Shown piece by piece: positions 1 through 6,396 of a DNA stretch of 6,642 nt. Position 1 is the first letter of the stretch. Each line of letters starts with the position of its first letter. A program made the translations under genes and the position numbers. The DNA comes from Acidobacteriaceae bacterium (GTDB lineage Bacteria > Acidobacteriota > Terriglobia > Terriglobales > Acidobacteriaceae). Location of the stretch: assembly GCA_025462805.1 (NCBI GenBank), contig JAOAPJ010000220.1:1-6642 (forward strand), written 5' to 3'. The notes under the pieces are model-generated. The model had not been told where the DNA came from and did no database searches. It saw nothing but the letters and a program-made list of their open reading frames with translations.

Positions 1-1074
<1,074 letters not shown>

Positions 1075-1094
1075 CGTCGGACCAGGTTGGGGAA

Positions 1095-1116
1095 GCGCGT
1101 CTTCGCTGCGCGTCTT
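1095..1116. repeat. 9-bp direct repeat GCGCGTCTT, two copies
   Basis: GCGCGTCTT occurs at 1095-1103 and 1108-1116 with CGCT between the copies (13-bp period). It lies between the convergent obgE and lpxC ends. No function is evident. Confidence 0.7.
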
Positions 1117-1118
1117 GA

Positions 1119-1148
1119 CTGGCCGCGGCTTGGCTGGCCGCGGCTTGG
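1119..1148. repeat. 15-bp perfect tandem duplication between obgE and lpxC
   Basis: The unit CTGGCCGCGGCTTGG is present twice, exactly and head to tail, at 1119-1133 and 1134-1148. Each unit contains the palindrome GCCGCGGC, so the duplication creates a dyad (1122-1129 with 1137-1144, 7-nt loop). Confidence 0.85.
1122..1144. terminator. Possible stem-loop between convergent obgE and lpxC
   Basis: GCCGCGGC at 1122-1129 can pair with GCCGCGGC at 1137-1144 around a 7-nt loop, giving an 8-bp all-GC stem. It sits 8 bp beyond the lpxC stop codon and 56 bp beyond the obgE stop, where a two-way terminator would be expected. Neither side has a real T tract (the plus side reads TTGGTTGAC), so it is not a classic intrinsic terminator. 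It could protect mRNA 3' ends or act with Rho. Confidence 0.3.
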
Positions 1149-1152
1149 TTGA

Positions 1153-2061
1153 CTAGACCTGTACAGGTGCCAGGCGCACGGTACGGGCGGGACGACGGAC
1201 CTCGATCTGGGGCCAGGTGACCAACTCCCAGGCGGAGCGATCCGCGAGCAGGCGTGAGACGAGCGCAGTGTGCATGGCGTGCCCGGCGCGTTCGGCAACC
1301 ACACGGCCGAGGATGCGGCGCCCAGCCAGGGCGAGGTCACCGATCAGGTCAAGCACCTTGTGGCGCACAAACTCGTCGGGGAAGCGCAGATCACCGTTCT
1401 GCACACCGCCGCGGGTGAGGATGATGGCGTTCTCCTCCGACGCGCCGCGGATCAGGCCCATGTTGCGCAGCATGCGCTCGTCTTCGCGGAAGCCGAAGGT
1501 ACGGGCAGCCGCGATTTCGGCACCATAGGCGTCGGCGGCGAGGTCGACGGTGATCTCCTGCCGGCCGATGGGCTTCGGGAAGTCGATTTCGTAGGTGATG
1601 GCGTAACCGTCGCCGGGATAGACGCCGATGAACTTGTCGCCTTCACGCACCTCGACCTTGCGCAGGATGCGGATGTACTCGCGGCGGCGACGCTGCACCT
1701 TGATACCAACTCGCTGAAAGGCCTGCACATACGGCATGGCGCTGCCATCGAGGATGGGGAGCTCGAGATTGTCGAGCTCGACCGTGACGTTGTCGATGCC
1801 GGTGCCAACGCATGCGGAGAGCAGGTGCTCGGTGGTGGAGATGAGCACGCTTTGCCGCATCAGGCTGGTGGCATAGGAGACGCGGGCGACGTTTTTGCCG
1901 GTGGCGGGGATTTCAAAATTGTCGAGGTCAGTGCGGCGGAAGACGATGCCGGTCCCCGCCTGCGCGGGAAGGAGCCGCATCTGAACGGGGGCGCCACTAT
2001 GAAGACCGATTCCTGAAAAGATGATGCTGCCGGCAATTGTTTGTTCTAGTTGTGCCTGCAT
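1153..2061 (-). CDS. lpxC: UDP-3-O-acyl-N-acetylglucosamine deacetylase LpxC, 302 aa
   Basis: Zinc deacetylase that removes the acetyl group from UDP-3-O-acyl-GlcNAc, the committed step of lipid A synthesis on the cytoplasmic side. Numbered from the chosen start: GIGLHSG at 17-23, STTEHLLSA with E78 and zinc ligand H79, ARTFGF at 186-191, GLIRGASEENAIIL at 202-215, HKVLDLIGD giving zinc ligands H234 and D238, and AGH with catalytic H261. All catalytic residues are present, and 302 aa is normal for the family. The frame stays open 47 codons upstream (to an ATG at 2202), but that stretch has no LpxC homology and would overlap the divergent gene. The ATG at 2061 opens with MQAQLEQTIAGSIIFSGIGL, which fits the family N-terminus; AGGGG lies about 11 nt upstream. 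It stands alone, without fabZ or lpxA next to it. Confidence 0.97.
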   Translation of the reverse strand: MQAQLEQTIAGSIIFSGIGLHSGAPVQMRLLPAQAGTGIVFRRTDLDNFEIPATGKNVARVSYATSLMRQSVLISTTEHLLSACVGTGIDNVTVELDNLELPILDGSAMPYVQAFQRVGIKVQRRRREYIRILRKVEVREGDKFIGVYPGDGYAITYEIDFPKPIGRQEITVDLAADAYGAEIAAARTFGFREDERMLRNMGLIRGASEENAIILTRGGVQNGDLRFPDEFVRHKVLDLIGDLALAGRRILGRVVAERAGHAMHTALVSRLLADRSAWELVTWPQIEVRRPARTVRLAPVQV

Positions 2062-2159
2062 TCTGCTTGGGCACCCCTGCCCCACAACCTCAAGCGAATA
2101 GACTACCCATGTTGGGAAAAGTTTCACTGTTGCAAAGGTGCGACACAAAAGGGCCTGCA
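2062..2159. promoter_or_regulatory. Divergent promoter region lpxC / M20 peptidase
   Basis: These 98 bp separate the two divergent start codons and must hold both 5' leaders. They are visibly less GC-rich than the genes. No good TTGACA/TATAAT pair is visible on either strand. On the minus strand GAAACTT (2125-2119) is followed after 16 nt by TCTAT (2102-2098), which faintly resembles an ECF/sigma-E-type promoter driving lpxC. On the plus strand AAAAGGG (2147-2153) is the ribosome binding site of the peptidase gene. Confidence 0.4.
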
Positions 2160-3368
2160 ATGGCAGAGATACCACACAAGAGGCCGAGTCCCGTGCATGC
2201 ACAAACCTCTGCTGGTCAGCGATTTAGCCGTAGCCGCGCGTGGGTAGAGAAGCTCCAGCAGCAGCGCGATCGACTGCTACAGAGGGTAGCCGAGTTGGTT
2301 CACCAGGAAAGTCCTACATCCCAGCCGGAGGGCGTCAGCACGGCGCAATCGATGTTGGCCGGATGGGCAGAGGAGCTGGGTGGGCGGGTGTTGCGCCACC
2401 TGCGCACCGGGAGTGCGGGGGTTCTGGAGGCGCGCTTCGGCGATCCGGACGACCCGCGCCGGCCGGTGCTGCTGCTGGGTCATCTGGACACGGTGTGGCC
2501 GATGGGCACGCTCGCCTGCATGCCGTGGCGAGTAAAGGACGGCTGGGCGTATGGACCGGGTGTGCTGGATATGAAGGCTGGGGTCGTAATGGCCATAGAG
2601 GCGTTGCGGCTGGTGCGGGCGGTGGACCCGGCGCGGCCGGTGGTGATGCTGCTGAGCGGCGATGAGGAGACGGGGAGCCACGACTCGCGGGAGCTGATCG
2701 AAGCGATCGCTCGTGGGTGCCGCGCAGTCTTTGTGCTGGAACCTGCGCAGGGCCCGCAAGGCGCGTATAAGACGATGCGCAAGGGTGTGGGCCATTTCCG
2801 GTTGGAGGTCTCGGGGGTTCCATCTCACAGCGGCGTGGACTTCAATGCCGGCCATAGCGCAGTGCGCGAGCTGGCTTGGCAGATCGAGCAGATCGGCGCC
2901 CTGACCGACACGGAACGCGGAACAACGCTGAACGTCGGCGTGATCGGCGGCGGGACCCAGCCGAACGTGGTGGCGGCCGCGGCCTGGGCCGAGATCGATG
3001 TGCGGGTGGCGACGCTCAAGGACGGAGAGGAGATCGAGCGGCGGCTGCGGGGATTAGAGCCGCGCGACCCGGAGTGCCGGCTGGCTGTGAGCGGTGCGCT
3101 GAACCGGCCGCCAATGGAGAGGACGCCGGGAACGGTGGCACTGTTTGAACTGGCGCAGGCAATGGCCGCGGAGCTGGGCATCCCGCTGGAAGAGGCGGCC
3201 ACGGGCGGAGGGTCGGACGGCAACTTCACCTCGGCCCTGGGAGTACCAACGCTGGATGGCATGGGTGCCGTTGGTAAGGGCGCGCATGCAGATAATGAAT
3301 CCATTGAGGTGGATTCCCTCGTCTACAGAACAGCGCTTCTTGCCGAAATGATCGCTCGCACGATCTGA
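2160..3368 (+). CDS. M20 family metallopeptidase, carboxypeptidase G2-like, 402 aa
   Basis: Two-zinc exopeptidase of the M20/ArgE-CPG2 group, which cleaves amino-acid (often glutamate) groups from acyl or peptide substrates. From M1 at 2160: GHLDTVWP (H108 ligand, D110), GPGVLDMKAG (bridging D137), SGDEETGS (catalytic base E169, ligand E170), LEP (ligand E194), VPSHSG (H223, dimerisation domain), GGGTQPN, GGGSDGN, and GKGAHADNE (ligand H376). The ligand set and spacing match carboxypeptidase G2, including Glu rather than Asp at the fourth ligand. Start: the frame opens at 2037, but that codon overlaps divergent lpxC. The ATG at 2160 has AAAAGGG with a 6-nt gap; the ATG at 2109 has none. From 2160 there is no signal peptide, so a cytoplasmic enzyme is likely. 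The substrate cannot be read from the sequence. Confidence 0.93.
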   Translation: MAEIPHKRPSPVHAQTSAGQRFSRSRAWVEKLQQQRDRLLQRVAELVHQESPTSQPEGVSTAQSMLAGWAEELGGRVLRHLRTGSAGVLEARFGDPDDPRRPVLLLGHLDTVWPMGTLACMPWRVKDGWAYGPGVLDMKAGVVMAIEALRLVRAVDPARPVVMLLSGDEETGSHDSRELIEAIARGCRAVFVLEPAQGPQGAYKTMRKGVGHFRLEVSGVPSHSGVDFNAGHSAVRELAWQIEQIGALTDTERGTTLNVGVIGGGTQPNVVAAAAWAEIDVRVATLKDGEEIERRLRGLEPRDPECRLAVSGALNRPPMERTPGTVALFELAQAMAAELGIPLEEAATGGGSDGNFTSALGVPTLDGMGAVGKGAHADNESIEVDSLVYRTALLAEMIARTI

Positions 3369-3373
3369 CGGCG

Positions 3374-3390
3374 GAGCGAGGGCTCTTTTT
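3374..3390 (+). terminator. Short intrinsic terminator-like hairpin after the M20 gene
   Basis: GAGC (3374-3377), loop GAGG, GCTC (3382-3385), then a run of Ts to 3390, starting 6 nt after the peptidase stop. The stem is only 4 bp plus a possible G-T pair, so termination may be partial. Just downstream is the ribosome binding site of the 44-codon ORF, so read-through could feed that ORF. Confidence 0.4.
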
Positions 3391-3406
3391 GGGGGAGGAC
3401 TGTCCG

Positions 3407-3541
3407 ATGCCACTAACGATTGAACTACTTCTATTGACGGCGGTGCTGGGACGGATCGTGATGCTGATGCAGAAACCAGCGAAACAGGTCCCTGCGTCGG
3501 CGCGTCCGACAGAGCGGTGCCGGAAGCGCCCCGCTGCGTAA
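3407..3541 (+). CDS. Possible small hydrophobic protein, 44 aa
   Basis: A short unrecognised ORF. It has the clearest Shine-Dalgarno sequence of the plus strand here: GGGGGAGGA at 3391-3399, 7 nt before the ATG. Residues 3-21 (LTIELLLLTAVLGRIVMLM) are almost wholly hydrophobic apart from one Glu and one Arg and could form one membrane helix. The rest is a basic, Pro/Ala-rich tail with RCRKR near the end. Codons in the first third (CTA, CTT, TTG, ATT) are unlike the CTG-dominated neighbours. From about residue 23 the DNA looks like GC-rich intergenic repeat, so the C-terminus may be accidental. It could be a real small membrane protein, a leader peptide or a chance ORF. It starts 38 nt after the peptidase stop. 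Confidence 0.4.
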   Translation: MPLTIELLLLTAVLGRIVMLMQKPAKQVPASARPTERCRKRPAA

Positions 3542-3555
3542 CGGCGGGTCCGCCG
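3542..3555. repeat. GC-rich inverted repeat
   Basis: CGGCGG (3542-3547) and CCGCCG (3550-3555) around GT form a perfect 14-bp dyad starting at the last base of the small ORF's TAA. There is no following T tract. It lies in the convergent gap between the peptidase/small ORF and maf. Confidence 0.5.
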
Positions 3556-3567
3556 CTCTGCTCAGGA

Positions 3568-3594
3568 TGACGCGGCGGAATCGGCGGAGCGTCA
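3568..3594. repeat. Inverted repeat TGACGC-N15-GCGTCA downstream of maf
   Basis: TGACGC (3568-3573) pairs with GCGTCA (3589-3594) around 15 nt that hold two CGGCGGA direct repeats. It lies 16 nt beyond the maf stop on the minus strand, so it could form the 3' end of the iaaA-maf transcript, but no T tract follows. The sequence just left of it, CTCAGGATGAC (3561-3571), resembles an intergenic repeat motif common in some soil-bacterium genomes. Confidence 0.35.
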
Positions 3595-3609
3595 GACGGC
3601 TGGGGTGCG

Positions 3610-4218
3610 CTACATACCTTCGATCATGGCGCTGACCAGGGCAAGCGGCAGACCCACGACATTGAAGTAGCAGCCATGGATGCGCGGGACCCAGCGTCCG
3701 GCGCGGCCTTGGATGGCGTAGGCGCCGGCCTTATCGAGCGGCTCACCGGTCGCAACGTACTCCTCAATCTCCTGATCGGATAGCGTGGTGAACTTTACAA
3801 ATGTCACTTCGGCTGCGCTTTGAAGGGCGCTGCTCTCTCGTCCTGCGTCCGGTTGCCGCGGGCCACGCAGCAGGCAAACGCCGGTGATGACCTGGTGTGT
3901 GCGCCCGGACAGCAGGCGCAGCATGCGTGCCGCATCACTGGCGTCATGAGGCTTGCCGAGGATCTCGTCATCCACGAGGACGACGGTATCGGCGCCGAGA
4001 ACCAGTGCACTGGGGGACAGGTTCGGGGTGGCGGCGGCGACTGCCTCGGCCTTTTCCAAGGCGAGCCGCGTGGCGAAGGAGATGGCGTCTTCGCCGAGCC
4101 GGCGCACCTCCGGGATGTTGGCGCTGGCGACTTCGAAGGTGAAGCCGGCCTGCGTCAGGAGTTCGCGGCGGCGGGGCGAGGCCGAGGCCAGGATGATTTT
4201 GTTCTGCTGCTGGATCAC
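3610..4218 (-). CDS. maf: Maf-like nucleoside triphosphate pyrophosphatase, YhdE (dTTP/UTP) type, 202 aa
   Basis: Maf/HAM1-like house-cleaning enzyme that hydrolyses nucleoside triphosphates, including modified ones, to the monophosphate plus pyrophosphate. From the chosen start: ILASASPRRRELL at 9-21 (nucleotide-binding SxxR motif), IPE at 35-37, GADTVV at 75-80, LGKP at 87-90, SGRTHQVITGV at 104-114, and DKAGAYAIQG at 162-171. The last motif matches the YhdE (dTTP/UTP) subgroup rather than YceF. The long upstream frame reads through iaaA. The real start is the GTG at 4218-4216, overlapping the iaaA TGA as GTGA, with AGGG 8 nt upstream; it gives the usual Maf N-terminus. A slightly longer, polar loop lies at about 119-135. 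Translation is very probably coupled to iaaA. Confidence 0.95.
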   Translation of the reverse strand: MIQQQNKIILASASPRRRELLTQAGFTFEVASANIPEVRRLGEDAISFATRLALEKAEAVAAATPNLSPSALVLGADTVVLVDDEILGKPHDASDAARMLRLLSGRTHQVITGVCLLRGPRQPDAGRESSALQSAAEVTFVKFTTLSDQEIEEYVATGEPLDKAGAYAIQGRAGRWVPRIHGCYFNVVGLPLALVSAMIEGM

Positions 4219-5204
4219 GCCTGGATCCCTAATTGCACTCCCTGCTGGGTGCAGATCCCCCAAGCCATGCGCGGGGTGTTGTGGGCGATGCCGTAGCGGC
4301 CGTCCGGGCCGAGCAGAATGATACCGCCGTGGCCGCCAAGGCGGCGGAAGAGGTAGGCGATGGCGGCCTGCGCGGCGTCGGCGGGTGCATCGCCAGAGAG
4401 CACGCGGTCCACCGCCCACTTGCCGAGCACGAGCTTCATGATGGGCTCGCCCCAGCCGGTGAGCGAGACGGCGGCGCTGAGGTTATCGGCATAGCAGCCG
4501 CAGCCGATCAGCGAGGAGTCGCCAACGCGGCCGGGGGCTTTGTTGAGCGTGCCTCCGGTGGAGGTGGCCGCCGCGAGATTGCCGCCGGCATCGAGCGCCA
4601 CGGCGCCGACGGTGTCGTGGGAATCGAAGGGATGGGCGAGACCGGGAGCTTCCATGTCCATCTGGGCGGCGGTGATCGCTGGCCCCCGCGGTGCGCCAGA
4701 GAAAGTCTCGTCCGGCAGACCGTCGCGCTCCTTTTGTTGCGCGTCGGCGAGGCGGGCACGTTCGCGGGGAAGCACCAACTCGGCGTTGTCGATGAGGGGC
4801 ATGCCGTGTTCGGCAGCGAAGGCTTCGGCATCGCGGCCGACGAAGTAGACGTGGGGGCTCTTATCGAGCACAAGGCGGGCGGCGTGGATGGGGTTGCGCA
4901 GGCGCTCCACGCAGGCGACGCCCCCGGCGCGCATGGTGCCGCTGACGCCACCGTCCATGAGCAGCGCGTCGAGCTGGACGCGGCCATCGCGGGTGAGAAA
5001 GGAGCCGCGGCCGGCGTCGAAGGTCTCATCGTCTTCGAGGATGGCGACTGCGGCTTCGACCGCATCGACGGCGGTGGCACCGCGATCGAGCAGAGCGTAG
5101 CCGGCGAGGAGTGCACTGCGGACGCCGCTGCGGTGGGCTTCAACGGCGTTATCGGGAATGGCCCAGGCGCCGCCATGAACGAGGAGAGTGGGGTGAGTGG
5201 GCAT
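4215..5204 (-). CDS. iaaA: Isoaspartyl peptidase / L-asparaginase (Ntn hydrolase), 329 aa
   Basis: Plant-type asparaginase family, which removes isoaspartyl residues from damaged dipeptides and hydrolyses L-asparagine. It is made as a precursor that cuts itself before a threonine, leaving alpha and beta subunits. Visible: LLVHGGAW at 7-14, NPIHAARLVL at 104-113 (core of the alpha subunit), SHDTVGAVALD at 195-205 with nucleophile T198, ATSTGG at 213-218, GRVGDSSLIGCGCYAD at 225-240 (R226 and D229 bind the substrate carboxyl and amino groups), and GHGG at 291-294. Length is close to the E. coli enzyme (321 aa). The start ATG gives the family N-terminus; the ribosome binding site is weak (GATGAAAAG). 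No signal peptide, so cytoplasmic. First gene of the iaaA-maf pair. Confidence 0.95.
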   Translation of the reverse strand: MPTHPTLLVHGGAWAIPDNAVEAHRSGVRSALLAGYALLDRGATAVDAVEAAVAILEDDETFDAGRGSFLTRDGRVQLDALLMDGGVSGTMRAGGVACVERLRNPIHAARLVLDKSPHVYFVGRDAEAFAAEHGMPLIDNAELVLPRERARLADAQQKERDGLPDETFSGAPRGPAITAAQMDMEAPGLAHPFDSHDTVGAVALDAGGNLAAATSTGGTLNKAPGRVGDSSLIGCGCYADNLSAAVSLTGWGEPIMKLVLGKWAVDRVLSGDAPADAAQAAIAYLFRRLGGHGGIILLGPDGRYGIAHNTPRMAWGICTQQGVQLGIQA

Positions 5205-5366
5205 GGGAACTTTTCATCGTACATGGGCGCTGTGGCGGGTTTGCGCATGGCGCGCGGTCGAGCCGGAGTACGGCCCGCCGGGGTGGCGGGCCGTGTGGTT
5301 TTGTGGTGGTTTTTGGGCCGAAGTCAACGATAAAGGCAGCGTTAACTGGACGGTTGCGGTGACGGC
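5205..5366 (-). promoter_or_regulatory. Leader and intergenic region between Mn catalase and iaaA
   Basis: These 162 bp should hold the 3' end of the catalase transcript and the promoter and leader of iaaA-maf. TTGACT at 5327-5322 (minus strand) matches a -35 box well, but the -10 position 17 nt on reads ACAAAA, which is poor. A promoter there would place the strong hairpin at 5270-5294 inside or at the start of the iaaA leader. I see no small ORF with a ribosome binding site. Confidence 0.2.
5270..5314 (+). terminator. 10-bp perfect hairpin followed by T tracts on the plus strand
   Basis: ACGGCCCGCC (5270-5279), loop GGGGT, GGCGGGCCGT (5285-5294): ten perfect GC-rich pairs, extendable by two G-T pairs. 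On the plus strand TTTT (5299-5302) and TTTTT (5310-5314) follow. The minus strand, on which both flanking genes run, has no T tract after the stem. It is therefore terminator-shaped for transcription opposite to its neighbours, or a structured catalase 3' end or iaaA leader. Confidence 0.4.
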
Positions 5367-6164
5367 TCAGGCGATCTTCTGTCCGGCGGCGGTGGCGGTG
5401 GGGGGCATAGAGGAGGATTTGCGGGCCAGCTCCTCGCCCTTCTTGATGCTCTTGCCGATCTCCTGGATGAACTCAGGTGTGTTCGCGACCTTGAGGCCGT
5501 CCTTGCCGATCCAGGAGCCGACGCCATCTTTGCCGAGCGGGCCGTCGCCGGTGGAGTCGTTGTAGTACTCGTCGACGATGCCGGGGGTGGGCGGAAGCAG
5601 GCCGATGGTGAAGCGGTCTTTGCCGAGCGAGTCGAGGGCGGCGGTGAAGGCCTTCATGTGGGTGATCTCGCGGGTCATGAGGAATTGGAGGGCTTCCTTG
5701 GTGCCGCGGTCGTCGGTGAGGTGCATGATGCGCTCGTAGGTGATCTTGGCGCGGGCCTCGGCGGCGATGTTGTTGCGCAGATCGACGTCGAGCTCGCCGG
5801 AGATTTTAAGGTAGTCGGCCGTCCAGGGATTGCCGGCCGAGTTGAGCAGGTTGAGCCCGCCGCCGCCGGTGACCGCGACGAGCGGGTCCTCCTCGGCCTG
5901 GTTGAGGGCCTGCTTGACCGGCTTCAAGTGCATGCGGATGAGCGCGCCGACGACTTCGAGATGGCTGATCTCTTCCGTGCCGATGTCCATGAGCAGGTCT
6001 TTGCGTTCGGGATCATCGCAGCTCCAGCCCTGGATGGTGTATTGCATGGCGGCGGCGAGCTCGCCGTTGGCGCCGCCGAATTGTTCGAGCAGAATTTTTC
6101 CAAAGCGGACGTCCGGCTCGCCCACATTGACGTCGTACATGAGCTTTTTCACGTGGTGGTACAT
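5367..6164 (-). CDS. Manganese (non-haem) catalase, 265 aa
   Basis: Di-manganese catalase that converts hydrogen peroxide to water and oxygen, a four-helix-bundle, ferritin-like fold in the cytoplasm. Ligands for both Mn ions can be placed: E35 (GGANGELAAAMQY), E65 and H68 (GTEEISHLEVVGALI), E136 (AAEARAKITYE) and H169 (REITHMKAF). The E136-H169 spacing of 33 equals that of the Lactobacillus and Thermus enzymes. The N-terminus MYHHVKKLMYDV is typical of the family. A tail after about residue 245 is low-complexity Ser/Thr/Ala/Pro. The start has a perfect AGGAGG (6174-6169) only 4 nt before the ATG. The gene is monocistronic, divergent from the HAD gene and 162 bp from iaaA. It would be an oxidative-stress defence gene; no regulator site was identified. 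Confidence 0.95.
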   Translation of the reverse strand: MYHHVKKLMYDVNVGEPDVRFGKILLEQFGGANGELAAAMQYTIQGWSCDDPERKDLLMDIGTEEISHLEVVGALIRMHLKPVKQALNQAEEDPLVAVTGGGGLNLLNSAGNPWTADYLKISGELDVDLRNNIAAEARAKITYERIMHLTDDRGTKEALQFLMTREITHMKAFTAALDSLGKDRFTIGLLPPTPGIVDEYYNDSTGDGPLGKDGVGSWIGKDGLKVANTPEFIQEIGKSIKKGEELARKSSSMPPTATAAGQKIA

Positions 6165-6285
6165 GCATCCTCCTGCGGCCGCGTGCGGTCACAGTTATTT
6201 GGGATGAGGAGGAGGATGGGATGCGTTCGTCTGGAGCCGGCCTTTATTCCTGAGTAGATGAACAGTTGCCTCGGCACGGAACCCC

Positions 6286-6301
6286 GGCCACGATTGTGGC
6301 C
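6286..6301. repeat. Inverted repeat GGCCAC-GATT-GTGGCC
   Basis: Perfect 6-bp arms with a 4-nt centre, 122 bp upstream of the catalase start and 96 bp upstream of the HAD-gene start. Could be an operator or a leader hairpin. Confidence 0.5.
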
Positions 6302-6342
6302 AGGAAAGCACAGATGCTGCTTCTTAGCAAAGAGCGGCGAAT

Positions 6343-6358
6343 CGCACAGGTGTGTGCG
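6343..6358. repeat. Inverted repeat CGCACA-GGTG-TGTGCG
   Basis: A second perfect 6-bp-arm dyad with a 4-nt centre, the same geometry as the one at 6286-6301 but a different sequence. It ends 38 nt before the HAD-gene start codon. Confidence 0.5.
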
Positions 6359-6396
6359 GCCGTTGGGGATCGCCGGGTGACCGGGAGGGAGCAGCG

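Larger units (their letters stand above)
6165..6396. promoter_or_regulatory. Divergent regulatory region Mn catalase / HAD hydrolase
   Basis: These 232 bp lie between two divergent starts and must hold both promoters. I could not place a convincing -35/-10 pair on either strand. A purine-rich GAGGAGGAGGATGGGATG tract lies at 6206-6223 with no ORF behind it. Two perfect 6-bp-arm dyads lie at 6286-6301 and 6343-6358. A minus-strand frame covers most of the region but has no family resemblance and looks non-coding. Confidence 0.45.

Noticed and set aside
1270..2016. Open plus-strand frame of 248 codons opposite lpxC.
   Set aside because: Shadow of lpxC: Asp/Gly/Ala-rich and without recognisable domains.
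2037..2159. Extended N-terminus of the M20 peptidase, MFVLVVPAFCLGTPAPQ, that looks like a signal or lipoprotein peptide.
   Set aside because: It overlaps the start of divergent lpxC, lacks a basic n-region, and has no ribosome binding site. The ATG at 2160 has AAAAGGG at the right distance and gives a normal-length enzyme.
2062..2202. 47-residue N-terminal extension of LpxC.
   Set aside because: No LpxC homology, would cross the peptidase start, and the ATG at 2061 gives the family N-terminus and length.
4233..5333. Open plus-strand frame of 366 codons opposite iaaA.
   Set aside because: Gly/Ala/Val-rich translation with no motifs; it is the GC-rich shadow of iaaA, whose catalytic motifs are intact.
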